DNA of 56,007 nt from Hylemonella gracilis ATCC 19624 (GTDB taxonomy: Bacteria; Pseudomonadota; Gammaproteobacteria; Burkholderiales; Burkholderiaceae_C), in the NCBI RefSeq assembly GCF_000211835.1, contig NZ_AEGR01000039.1, forward strand, positions 1 to 56,007. Reading direction: 5' to 3'. Under the pieces are notes generated by a model that made no database searches, was not told the origin of the DNA, and was given only the letters and a program-made list of their open reading frames with translations. Numbering within the stretch: the stretch's first letter is position 1; every line of letters starts with the position of its first letter. Made by a program: the position numbers and the translations under genes. Positions 1 to 8,332 of this stretch are shown piece by piece.

Positions 1-1
1 C

Positions 2-517
2 ATCATCAGCGTGATCGACGGCATCGCCTTCCAGACCAACATCCTCGCGCTGAATGCCGCCGTCGAGGCCGCCCGCGCGGGTGAGCAAGGCCGGGGCTTC
101 GCCGTGGTGGCCAGCGAGGTGCGCAGCCTCGCGGGACGGTCGGCGGAGGCCGCCAAGGAGATCAAACGGCTGATCGACGACTCGGTGAGCAAGGTCGGCG
201 CGGGCACCACCTTGGTGGAACAGGCCGGCGAAACCATGCGCGAGATCGTCGCCGGCGTGGAGCGTGTCACGCAGATGGTGGCGGAGATCAGTGGCGCGAG
301 CGCCGAGCAAAGCGCCGGCATCGCGCAGGTGAACCAGGCGATCACGCAAATGGACCAGGGCACGCAACAGAACGCTGCGCTCGTGGAGGAAGCATTGGCG
401 TCCGCGCAATCACTGCGTCAGCAGGCGCAAGCGCTGTCGCGCACGGTGGACCAGTTCCACATCAGCGACTCGGCGGAGGTCCCCAGGTCCAACGCTGCCC
501 TGCCCGCTCCTCGCTGA
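2..517 (+). CDS. methyl-accepting chemotaxis protein, C-terminal part (5' end outside window)
   Basis: The reading frame is open from the window edge, so only about 171 C-terminal residues are visible. They hold the highly conserved hairpin tip of the MCP signalling domain ([20 protein letters not shown], then [21 protein letters not shown]), where trimers of receptor dimers contact CheA and CheW. A descending helix with alternating A/E/Q follows, typical of the methylation helices. The C-terminal end is short and lacks an NWETF-type CheR/CheB tether. The ligand-binding and membrane parts lie upstream of the window, so the stimulus is unknown. The family call is secure; the gene stands alone on this strand. 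Confidence 0.95.
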   Translation: MISVIDGIAFQTNILALNAAVEAARAGEQGRGFAVVASEVRSLAGRSAEAAKEIKRLIDDSVSKVGAGTTLVEQAGETMREIVAGVERVTQMVAEISGASAEQSAGIAQVNQAITQMDQGTQQNAALVEEALASAQSLRQQAQALSRTVDQFHISDSAEVPRSNAALPAPR

Positions 518-605
518 GCTGGGTCAACATCGGCACCACATCCGCCCCCCGCATCGTGATCGGTGGGCGGATGCAGTCAGTCCCGCAACCCGGCGGGTTG
601 CTGCC

Positions 606-1055
606 TCAGCGTACCGAGGGAATCGCGTAACTGCCCACGGCGTGGGCCACCGGCTCTTCCAGCCCCTCGGAGTACACGGTGGCCTCGCCAACGGCAAGCG
701 TGCGTCCGACCTTGAGCAGGCGGCACACACCGATCAGCGCCCGGTCGCCCGCGGGCTTGCGCAGGAAGTTGAAGCTCAGCTGGGTCGTGACGATCATGGG
801 CAACAGGCCCACCTCGGCCATGATCGCCACGTACAAGGCGACGTCGGCCAGGGCCATCATGGTCGGGCCCGAAACCGTGCCGCCCGGACGCAGTTCGGCC
901 ATCCCCACTTCGTGCCGCAGCGTGGCGCCGCCCTCGCTCAGGGACACGATGCGGCACGGTGTCTGCGGAAACTCGCGCTCGAGAAAGGCCGCCAGTTCGT
1001 CCTGGGTGGGGCGCTGGGTGATCGGCCTGCGCGGCGAGACCATGTCCAGCCTCAT
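606..1055 (-). CDS. PaaI-family hotdog thioesterase
   Basis: A 149-residue protein of the single hotdog-fold acyl-CoA thioesterase size. The stretch GGTVSGPTMMALADVALYVAI matches the family's helix region, where a G-x-x-x-x-l-aD pattern carries the catalytic Asp, followed by the TQLSFNFLRKPAGDRALIG strand. Such enzymes hydrolyse aryl- or acyl-CoA esters in the cytoplasm; the substrate cannot be read here. Its start overlaps the stop of the upstream SRPBCC gene by 4 bp (ATGA), so the two are probably translated together. No paa catabolic genes are nearby, so a phenylacetate role is not supported. Confidence 0.85.
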   Translation of the reverse strand: MRLDMVSPRRPITQRPTQDELAAFLEREFPQTPCRIVSLSEGGATLRHEVGMAELRPGGTVSGPTMMALADVALYVAIMAEVGLLPMIVTTQLSFNFLRKPAGDRALIGVCRLLKVGRTLAVGEATVYSEGLEEPVAHAVGSYAIPSVR

Positions 1056-1498
1056 TCGGTGATGTCAGGCTCGACCAGTCGCGCCAATTGCTCCAATGAT
1101 TCCTGCCATCCCAAGTAGCACATCTCGGTCGGGATCACCTCGGGGATGCCGTCTTGCGTCACCGAGACGTCGGTGCCGCACGACACCGCCCGCAGCAGGA
1201 CCGTCGTCGTCATCTGCCCCGCCGGACCGGGCGCGTCGAAGCGGTCGGTGTAGCGGATCTTCTGGCCCGGCACCAATTCCAGGTAGTCGCCGCCAAAGGC
1301 ATGGCTCTGACCATTGCCAAAATTCCTGAAGGCCATGCGGTAACTGCCACCCACGCGCGCGTCCATGTGTTCGATCGTGCAAGTGAAGCCGTATGGCGGC
1401 AGCCACTTGGCCAGGGCATCGGGTTCCAGAAAGGCGCGGTAGAGGCGCTCAGGCGGGGCGCGCAAGACACGGTGAAGTTGAACGGTGCCAGTGGCCAT
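1052..1498 (-). CDS. SRPBCC / AHSA1-domain protein
   Basis: A 148-residue protein. It opens with the AHSA1 (START-like helix-grip) pattern: hRVLRAPPERLYRAFLEPDALAKWLPP, then GGSYRMAFRNFGNG and DRFDAPGPAGQMTTTVLL. It closes with the amphipathic helix YLGWQESLEQLARLVEP. This fold makes a large hydrophobic pocket, but members differ in role (stress proteins, ligand carriers), and nothing here fixes the ligand. A GGGAG-type ribosome site lies just before the ATG. Its stop overlaps the start of the thioesterase gene. Family call good, function unknown. Confidence 0.85.
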   Translation of the reverse strand: MATGTVQLHRVLRAPPERLYRAFLEPDALAKWLPPYGFTCTIEHMDARVGGSYRMAFRNFGNGQSHAFGGDYLELVPGQKIRYTDRFDAPGPAGQMTTTVLLRAVSCGTDVSVTQDGIPEVIPTEMCYLGWQESLEQLARLVEPDITE

Positions 1499-1614
1499 GG
1501 AGGGCTCCCTGATTCAAGGCGCTTGCAAGGACACGCGCAGCACGGCGCGCGAAGAAGCATCCATGATAAGACGGTGCCGTCCGCCCAAACCCTGGGGCCC
1601 GCCCCGAGTGGCCC

Positions 1615-2241
1615 TCACTCGCGCCGCAAAAGGTGCGCGTGCACGGCGCCGGCTTTGAGATGCCGATGAGGCGCAAGGCCCAGCGGCGCCAGCTGCTCGG
1701 CCGTCCATTCTGAAGGTGCTTCGAGGTAGATGCAGGCTCCCGGCTTCACCACGCGCGCCGCCGCCTTCAAGGCCGGCTCGAACAACTGCGCGTCAAAAGG
1801 CGGGTCCAAAAAAACGAGGTCCAACCCGTCCTGCGGCTGCGCCGCCGGCCAGCCGGCCAAGGCCGCGATGCCGTCGCCACGTCGCAACGTGATCTGCACG
1901 CCCGCTGCGTCAGCCTTGAGGTGATCCTTGATTTTCTGGAGTTGAGCGACCAAGGCCGCGTCTTGCTCGACCAGGGTGACTTCCTTCGCGCCGCGCGAAG
2001 CCGCCTCAAACCCCAGCGCACCGCTGCCCGCGAAGGCATCGACGCAGCGCCAGCCCGTGAGGTCCTGCCCCAGCCAGTTGAACAGGGTTTCGCGCACGCG
2101 GTCTGGCGTTGGACGCAGGCCCGGTTTGTCGGCCACGGGCAGTTTGCTGCGCTTCCACAGCCCGCCGATGATGCGGACCGCGTGCTTGCGAGGTGTCGCG
2201 GATGGCGCGCGCGCCGAGACCTGCTTGCCTTGCCTCATCAC
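1615..2241 (-). CDS. rsmD: 16S rRNA (guanine(966)-N(2))-methyltransferase RsmD
   Basis: This 208-residue SAM-dependent methyltransferase modifies G966 of 16S rRNA during 30S assembly. Visible motifs are RIIGGLWKRSKLPV and LRPTPDRVRETLFNWL (RsmD N-terminal signature), the SAM-binding loop DAFAGSGALGFEA, and the catalytic LDPPFD (the N-methyltransferase D/N-P-P-Y/F motif). Its start overlaps the stop of the M16 gene by 4 bp, so it is the last gene of an M16-M16-rsmD operon. In many Burkholderiales rsmD is followed by coaD, but that gene is not here. Confidence 0.96.
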   Translation of the reverse strand: MMRQGKQVSARAPSATPRKHAVRIIGGLWKRSKLPVADKPGLRPTPDRVRETLFNWLGQDLTGWRCVDAFAGSGALGFEAASRGAKEVTLVEQDAALVAQLQKIKDHLKADAAGVQITLRRGDGIAALAGWPAAQPQDGLDLVFLDPPFDAQLFEPALKAAARVVKPGACIYLEAPSEWTAEQLAPLGLAPHRHLKAGAVHAHLLRRE

Positions 2242-3692
2242 TTGCCGCCCAGCACCACCGTCACCATGCGGTCCGCACGCAGCTTGCGCGCGAATGCGGC
2301 CCGGATGTCGGCGACCGTCACCTTGTTCACTTGCTCGGTCCAGCTGTCCAGATAGTCCAGAGGCAGGTCGTGCGCGGCGATGTTGGCGAGGTTGTCGATC
2401 AGCTTGCGGTTGCTGTCGATGCGCAAGGCGAACCCACCGATCAGATTGGCCTTGGCCGCCTTGAGTTCAGCCTCGGTCGGTCCCTGGATCAGGAAACGGG
2501 CCAGTACCTCGCGCGCCACCTTCAGCGCGGCCTCCGCCTGGTCGGGGCGGGTCTGCAAGCCGATGGAGAAGCTGCCCGCATGCAAGCCGGGGTTGAAGTA
2601 GCTGTAGACGCTGTAGCTCAAACCGCGTTTTTCCCGCACCTCCTCGGTCAGGCGCGAGACGAAACCACCCCCGCCCAGGATGTAGTTGCCCACGGTCAGC
2701 GCGAAATAGTCCGGGTCGTCCCGCTTGAAGCCCGGTTGTCCGATGAACACCTGCGCCTGCGCGGCGTCGAAAGGAATGCGCAGGTCGGCGGACTTGTCCA
2801 GGGGCGAGACCTCGGGCACGGCAGGCAAGGACGGGCAGTCCTTGGGGTCGCGGCTCCTGGGCAGTCGGGCCAGCAACTGGGCCGTGAGCTCTTGCGCCTG
2901 AGCGCGATTGACCGCTCCCACGATGCTGACCTTGGCGCGGCAGGCCAGGAACGTGCGCCCATGCCACGCCTGCATATCGGCCAGACTGATGTGCGACAGG
3001 CTCTCGTCCGTCATGGCCTGCCCGTAGGGATGCGCGCCAAACACCGCGCGCTGATAGGCACGCGAGGCCACGGTCGCCGGACGTGTCAGGGATTCCCGCA
3101 GCGCGGCCTGCATGCGCTCGCGTTCGCGCGTCCAGACCGCCTCGGGCCAAGACGGTTCGGCCAGCACCCGTGCGGCCAGGGCGGCGGCGCGCTGCAGCAG
3201 ATCCGGGTCGGTCAGGCTGCGCAAGGAGAAACTCACGCGGTCCGTGGTGTCATCACCACCGAACATCGCGCCCAGGTCGGCCCAGGCCTCGCCCAAGGCG
3301 TTCTCGTCCAACGCAGCATTGTTGTTGGCCCCCACGCTTGTCGCTGCGCGTACTGCGCTGCCCCCCAAGGGGGCCTTCGCGCCTTGGGGCGGCCCGGCGG
3401 CGCTCAACTCGCCCCCCGCAGCACGCACGCCCTTGCCCATCATCAGGGTGCCGGCCTCGGCCAGGCCCGCGCGGTCGGCCGGGTCGCGCCGGCCACCACC
3501 GTCGAACTCCAGGCGCACATCGACCATGGGGACGGCCGGACTTTCGATCAGCCAGACTTGAGCACCCTGACCTGGGCCTTCCGGCTGGGTCCAGTGCTGG
3601 ATCGGAATGGCGGCCTGGGCCGAGCCCACGGCCAATCCGCCGAGCAGGGCCGCGAGAAGACGCGCCGCGAATGTGTTGTGCATCATGTTCAT
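2238..3692 (-). CDS. M16-family peptidase-like protein, non-catalytic subunit type, with repeat-derived insertion
   Basis: A 484-residue secreted protein: signal peptide (LLAALLGGLAVGSAQA), then the M16 (insulinase/pitrilysin) fold with R/Y-containing C-terminal motif GLSYSVYSYFNPGLHAGSF. The HxxEH zinc motif expected near residue 80 is absent (RAGLAEAGTLMMGKG). It therefore looks like the inactive partner of the catalytic M16 gene directly upstream, as in two-subunit processing peptidases. Just after MMGKGVRA there is an unusual Gly/Ala/Pro-rich stretch (about 28 residues, ending before AALDENALGEAWADLGA). It is encoded by a copy of an interspersed 79-bp repeat (3328-3406), and the frame stays open through it. 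The gene is 51 bp from its upstream neighbour and overlaps rsmD. Confidence 0.92.
   Translation of the reverse strand: MNMMHNTFAARLLAALLGGLAVGSAQAAIPIQHWTQPEGPGQGAQVWLIESPAVPMVDVRLEFDGGGRRDPADRAGLAEAGTLMMGKGVRAAGGELSAAGPPQGAKAPLGGSAVRAATSVGANNNAALDENALGEAWADLGAMFGGDDTTDRVSFSLRSLTDPDLLQRAAALAARVLAEPSWPEAVWTRERERMQAALRESLTRPATVASRAYQRAVFGAHPYGQAMTDESLSHISLADMQAWHGRTFLACRAKVSIVGAVNRAQAQELTAQLLARLPRSRDPKDCPSLPAVPEVSPLDKSADLRIPFDAAQAQVFIGQPGFKRDDPDYFALTVGNYILGGGGFVSRLTEEVREKRGLSYSVYSYFNPGLHAGSFSIGLQTRPDQAEAALKVAREVLARFLIQGPTEAELKAAKANLIGGFALRIDSNRKLIDNLANIAAHDLPLDYLDSWTEQVNKVTVADIRAAFARKLRADRMVTVVLGGK
3328..3406 (+). repeat. 79-bp interspersed repeat, copy A, inside an M16 coding sequence
   Basis: By direct alignment 71 of 79 bases match, without gaps, the stretch 52981-53059 in the urtC-urtD gap. 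The core contains a GC-rich hairpin built from CCCCCCAAGGGGG and GCCTTGGGGCGGCCCGG. This copy lies within the M16 gene and adds low-complexity residues. I recognise this kind of sequence as a common comamonad intergenic repeat, but that is memory rather than a search. Confidence 0.85.
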
Positions 3693-3743
3693 GTTCAGTT
3701 CACGCTTTGGATGGCGCCGGAGCAGGCCTGCCAGGTCACGCGC

Positions 3744-5180
3744 TCAGAAATCCCGGCCGCCCATGCCGCCCATGGGACGCGAGCGCCGCTGCGGGTCTGG
3801 CGGCATCGGGTGCAGCACCCCCACGGTCAACGTGTCCTCCCCAAAGTACCGCGTCGCGACACTTTGCACTTGCTGGGAGGTGATGGTGCGCAGATGCGCG
3901 AGCAAACGGTCATCCGCGTCCAGCGGCAAATTCAGCATGGCGTTGGCCCCAAGCTTGCGCGCGCGGTAGAACAGGGAATCGCGCTGGTAGACCTCGCCAG
4001 CCATCCATTGCGTCTTGACGCGGTTCAGTTCGGCCTCGCTCACGCCTTCGCGCGCGATGCGCGCGACCTGCTCGCGCAAGGCCGTCTCCAGCTCAGCCGG
4101 CGTGCGCCCCGCCGCGGGCGAACCGTCCAGCACGAACAGTTGCGGGCCCCGACCCGTCAGGCCATTGCCTGCACCGGCGCTGTCGGCCACGCGCTTCGCG
4201 TTCGCGCCCTGGCCTTGAACGAGGGCGCGTTGCAGACGCGCACCGTCGTAGCCATCGAGCACGGCGGCGAGCACGGTCAGGGCCATGGCATCCCAATCCT
4301 CGGCCGAGGGGTTGGTGATGTTATGCAAGCCCGGCACTTTCCAGGCCAGCGCGACGTAAGCCTGCTCGGCGGGCGCCTTGACTTCCACGCGCTTCACGCC
4401 GGCTTGCGGCGGTTCGACGCGCGGCTTGCGCTCGGGCAAGGCACGGGTGGGCAGTTGGCCGTAGTACTGTTCGGCCCAGCGGCGCACCTGGGGCACCTTC
4501 ACGTCGCCGGCCACCACCACCACGGCATTGGCGGGCACATACCAGTCACGGTGGAAGGCGCGCACGTCGTCCGGGCGCAGATTGTCCAGGTCGTTCATCC
4601 AGCCCACGATGGGGCGACGGTAGGGCGAGGCGACGAAAGCCGTGGCCTCCAACGTTTCATACAGCAGCGCGCGCGGCTCGTCCTCGGTGCGCATGCGGCG
4701 CTCTTCCTTGACCACCTCGATTTCCTTGGCGAACTCGCCGTCCGGCCAACGGTTGTGCGCGAAACGGTCGGCCTCCAGCTTGATCACGTCTTCCAGGCGA
4801 CTGGCCGGAATCTGCTGAAAGTAGCCCGTGTAGTCGCTGGCCGTGAAGGCGTTTTCACGCCCACCCAGGGCCGCCACGCGGCGCGAGAACTCGCCCGGGG
4901 CGGTGCTCCCGGTGGCCGATTGCGTGCCCTTGAACATCATGTGCTCCAGCACGTGCGCCACGCCGCTCTTGCCGTCCACCTCGTCCATGCTGCCCGCGCG
5001 CACCCAGAGCATGTGGACGGCGGTCGGCGCACGCCGATCCACCTGCACGATCAGGGTCATGCCGTTGGCCAGGGTGAACTGCTGGGGCTTGGCGTTGATG
5101 GCGTTCGCGCTCGGGTGTTGCGCCTGCGCGCCCGTCCAGGCGGCCAGCAAGGCAAAAAAGCAGATGATTAGGCGTTTCAT
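3744..5180 (-). CDS. M16-family zinc metallopeptidase, catalytic
   Basis: About 478 residues from the chosen ATG (MKRLIICFFALLAAWTGAQA, a signal peptide); in-frame starts at 5192 and 5231 only lengthen the N-terminus before it. The inverted zinc motif HVLEHMMFKGT (HxxEH) is intact, with the distal Glu in the EIEVVKEERRMRTEDEP helix. A second M16 domain follows. The enzyme should act on peptides or misfolded proteins in the periplasm, probably as a heterodimer with the product of the next gene. The N-terminal region runs back-to-back with ftsY, and the two start codons are about 28 bp apart. Confidence 0.93.
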   Translation of the reverse strand: MKRLIICFFALLAAWTGAQAQHPSANAINAKPQQFTLANGMTLIVQVDRRAPTAVHMLWVRAGSMDEVDGKSGVAHVLEHMMFKGTQSATGSTAPGEFSRRVAALGGRENAFTASDYTGYFQQIPASRLEDVIKLEADRFAHNRWPDGEFAKEIEVVKEERRMRTEDEPRALLYETLEATAFVASPYRRPIVGWMNDLDNLRPDDVRAFHRDWYVPANAVVVVAGDVKVPQVRRWAEQYYGQLPTRALPERKPRVEPPQAGVKRVEVKAPAEQAYVALAWKVPGLHNITNPSAEDWDAMALTVLAAVLDGYDGARLQRALVQGQGANAKRVADSAGAGNGLTGRGPQLFVLDGSPAAGRTPAELETALREQVARIAREGVSEAELNRVKTQWMAGEVYQRDSLFYRARKLGANAMLNLPLDADDRLLAHLRTITSQQVQSVATRYFGEDTLTVGVLHPMPPDPQRRSRPMGGMGGRDF

Positions 5181-5208
5181 AGAATGCGGCATTGTAGGAA
5201 TGCCCTTC

Positions 5209-6207
<999 letters not shown>

Positions 6208-6292
6208 TCAGCCCCTTCGTCACTCCCCACCAGCCTCTTTTTGAGCAGCGGCAAACTGCGCTCAATCGACCCAGCTCTCCGAACCTGCGCTG

Positions 6293-7213
6293 TCAACCGC
6301 TGGGACGCAGATGCTTGCGCGCCATCGCAAGAAATGCCATCGCCGCAGGACTCAGCGGCTGCTTGGCCAAGCGAATTGCCACGACGGGGAACTCCAGCAC
6401 CGGCCTCACGATGGGGACGGCACGCAGGTCGGGCGGCATCAACCGCGCCACATAACGCGGCAAGAGCGCCAGGCCCATGCCGGCCTGGATCATTCCGAAC
6501 GCGGTGCTCAGCATGGCGACGTGCTGCACCACCTGCGGGTACACATTGGCCACGGCGCTCAACTCGCGGCTGATGGCTCGCCAGACCACGGCTTCCGGGT
6601 TCACATGCACCATGGGCAAGCCATCCAGATCACGACCTTGAACGCTGGGGCGACCCGCCAGGGCATGGTCCTGCCGCATGAACAAGGCCATGCGTTCGGT
6701 GAAGAGACGCTCCGTGGCGAGATCAGAATGCATGTTGCCGATGTCTGACCCCAGCGCCAGATCGACCTCCCGCGACAGGACCATGGACACCATCTGCGCC
6801 GCACTGCTGTCATGCGCCGTGGCCACCAGCTGGGGATAGGTCGCCGAAAAACGCGCGAGCAGCGCGGGCAGCAGCGCCCCGGCGGTCAGGTGCCCCACCG
6901 CGACCATCACGCGGCCCTCTTTAAGCTGAGCCTGGGAGCGGCAGGAACGCACCGTTTCATCGATCATCCGCAACGCGCGCTGTGCGGTGTCCGCCATCAA
7001 CTGGCCCGCATCGGTGAGCCGGATGCGGCGCCCCCGCACCACCAGAGGCTGCCCCACCTCCAGTTCCATGCGCTTGACCAGATGACTCACCGCCGGTTGG
7101 GTCAAGCCCAAGGCATCGGCCGCGAGCGTGAAACTGCCGGTTTGAGCAATGGCCGCGAGGGCTCGAAACTGTTGCAATGACACTTCGTCACTGGGGATAG
7201 GCAGGTTCTTCAT
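6293..7213 (-). CDS. LysR-family transcriptional regulator
   Basis: A 306-residue protein with the LysR winged HTH at the N-terminus (LQQFRALAAIAQTGSFTLAADALGLTQPAVSHLVKRME) and the two-lobed effector domain after it. It is divergent from the Bug receptor/gamma-glutamyltransferase operon, and the 124-bp gap between them contains two palindromes, one over its own start codon. The usual LysR logic therefore applies: it probably represses itself and controls the divergent genes in response to their substrate, which is not known. Confidence 0.93.
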   Translation of the reverse strand: MKNLPIPSDEVSLQQFRALAAIAQTGSFTLAADALGLTQPAVSHLVKRMELEVGQPLVVRGRRIRLTDAGQLMADTAQRALRMIDETVRSCRSQAQLKEGRVMVAVGHLTAGALLPALLARFSATYPQLVATAHDSSAAQMVSMVLSREVDLALGSDIGNMHSDLATERLFTERMALFMRQDHALAGRPSVQGRDLDGLPMVHVNPEAVVWRAISRELSAVANVYPQVVQHVAMLSTAFGMIQAGMGLALLPRYVARLMPPDLRAVPIVRPVLEFPVVAIRLAKQPLSPAAMAFLAMARKHLRPSG

Positions 7214-7241
7214 GACGCAACGTCATAGTGAAATAAATTCA
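7212..7241. promoter_or_regulatory. candidate LysR operators between divergent genes
   Basis: ATGACG-CAA-CGTCAT (7212-7226) is a perfect 15-bp palindrome covering the first codon of the lysR gene. Three bases on, TGAAATAAATTCA (7229-7241) fits the T-N11-A LysR box with TGAA/TTCA arms, in an AT-rich island unlike its surroundings. Their place in the divergent gap supports autoregulation and control of the Bug receptor gene. Confidence 0.55.
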
Positions 7242-7337
7242 ATTATCTGTTTTGATGGGTCGACGCAGCCTAGAGTGGCGACCGTCTGAGGCAGTCACCC
7301 CAGCGTTTTTGTCTGCTCACATGCAAGGAAGAGAACC

Positions 7338-8309
7338 ATGATCCCTCGCCACCTTCTTCTGCGCGGCCTGGCCGCCGCGCTGGCATTGGGCGCCGTTGCG
7401 CCCCTGACCTTGGCCCAGCCCGCCAAACCCATACGCTTGGTGGTCCCCTTCCCCGCAGGCGGTGCCACCGACCTGTTCGCGCGCACGCTGTCGCAAAAAA
7501 TGGGGGAGAAACTGGGCACCACCATCGTGATCGACAACAAGCCAGGCGCCGGTGGCAGCCTGGGCTCGGACTTGGTCGCCCGCGCGCCGGCCGACGGCTT
7601 GACGCTGCTGCTGGCCACGACCAGCACGCACTCCATCGGACCGGCCCTGGGCGGTAAGTTGCCCTACGACACAGTGCGTGACTTCACGCCGATCGCCCAT
7701 GTGGGCAACGCGCCCAGCATCATGCTGGTGCCCAATGACTCACCGGCCAAGACCGTCAAGGAATGGATCGAGTACGCCAAGAAGAATCCCAACCAGCTGA
7801 ACTACGCTTCCAGCGGTAACGGGACCATCGTTCAGTTGACGGCCGAACTGTTCAAGGCGCAGGCGGGCTTGCAGGTGACGCACGTACCCTACAAGGGCAC
7901 GGCGCTGGCCATACCGGACTTGATCAGCGGTCAGGTGCAGGTGATGTTTGATTCGTTGCCAACGGGCATGCCCCATGTGCGCGATGGACGCCTGCGCGCG
8001 CTGGGCGTCACCACGCTCAAGCGCAGCCCCCTCGCGCCCGACCTGCCCCCGGTGGCCGACACGCTGCCGGGCTTCGAGTCGAACACCTGGTTTGGCCTGT
8101 ACGGCCCCAGGGACTTGCCGGCCGAGGTCGTCGCCCGCGTGAACACCGCCGCGAATCAGGCGCTGAATGATGCCGAGGTGCGCGCCAAACTCACGACGCT
8201 GGGCATCGAACCGGTCAACAGCACCCCACAACAATTCAGCAAGATGGTGGCGGCCGACCTCGCCAAGTGGAAGCAAATCATCGTCGAGCGCAAGATCGTC
8301 AACGAATAG
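7338..8309 (+). CDS. Bug-family (TctC-like) solute-binding receptor
   Basis: A 323-residue periplasmic binding protein. The signal peptide (LAAALALGAVAPLTLAQ) is followed by the family opening PAKPIRLVVPFPAGGATDLFAR and the conserved DNKPGAGGSLGSDLVARAPADG. Bug proteins trap small carboxylated solutes and work with tripartite tricarboxylate transporters or as sensors; no TctA/TctB genes are here, as is usual for Betaproteobacteria. The next gene begins 24 bp later, so the likely ligand is related to the substrate of that gamma-glutamyltransferase-like enzyme. A GGAAGAGAACC site precedes the ATG. Confidence 0.94.
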   Translation: MIPRHLLLRGLAAALALGAVAPLTLAQPAKPIRLVVPFPAGGATDLFARTLSQKMGEKLGTTIVIDNKPGAGGSLGSDLVARAPADGLTLLLATTSTHSIGPALGGKLPYDTVRDFTPIAHVGNAPSIMLVPNDSPAKTVKEWIEYAKKNPNQLNYASSGNGTIVQLTAELFKAQAGLQVTHVPYKGTALAIPDLISGQVQVMFDSLPTGMPHVRDGRLRALGVTTLKRSPLAPDLPPVADTLPGFESNTWFGLYGPRDLPAEVVARVNTAANQALNDAEVRAKLTTLGIEPVNSTPQQFSKMVAADLAKWKQIIVERKIVNE

Positions 8310-8332
8310 TCCCCTTCCTGCAATCGACCGTC

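Noticed and set aside
2193-5171. Open frame of about 992 codons on the plus strand
   Set aside because: Antisense to the two M16 genes, with low-complexity Gly/His/Arg composition; the minus-strand genes have signal peptides and family motifs.
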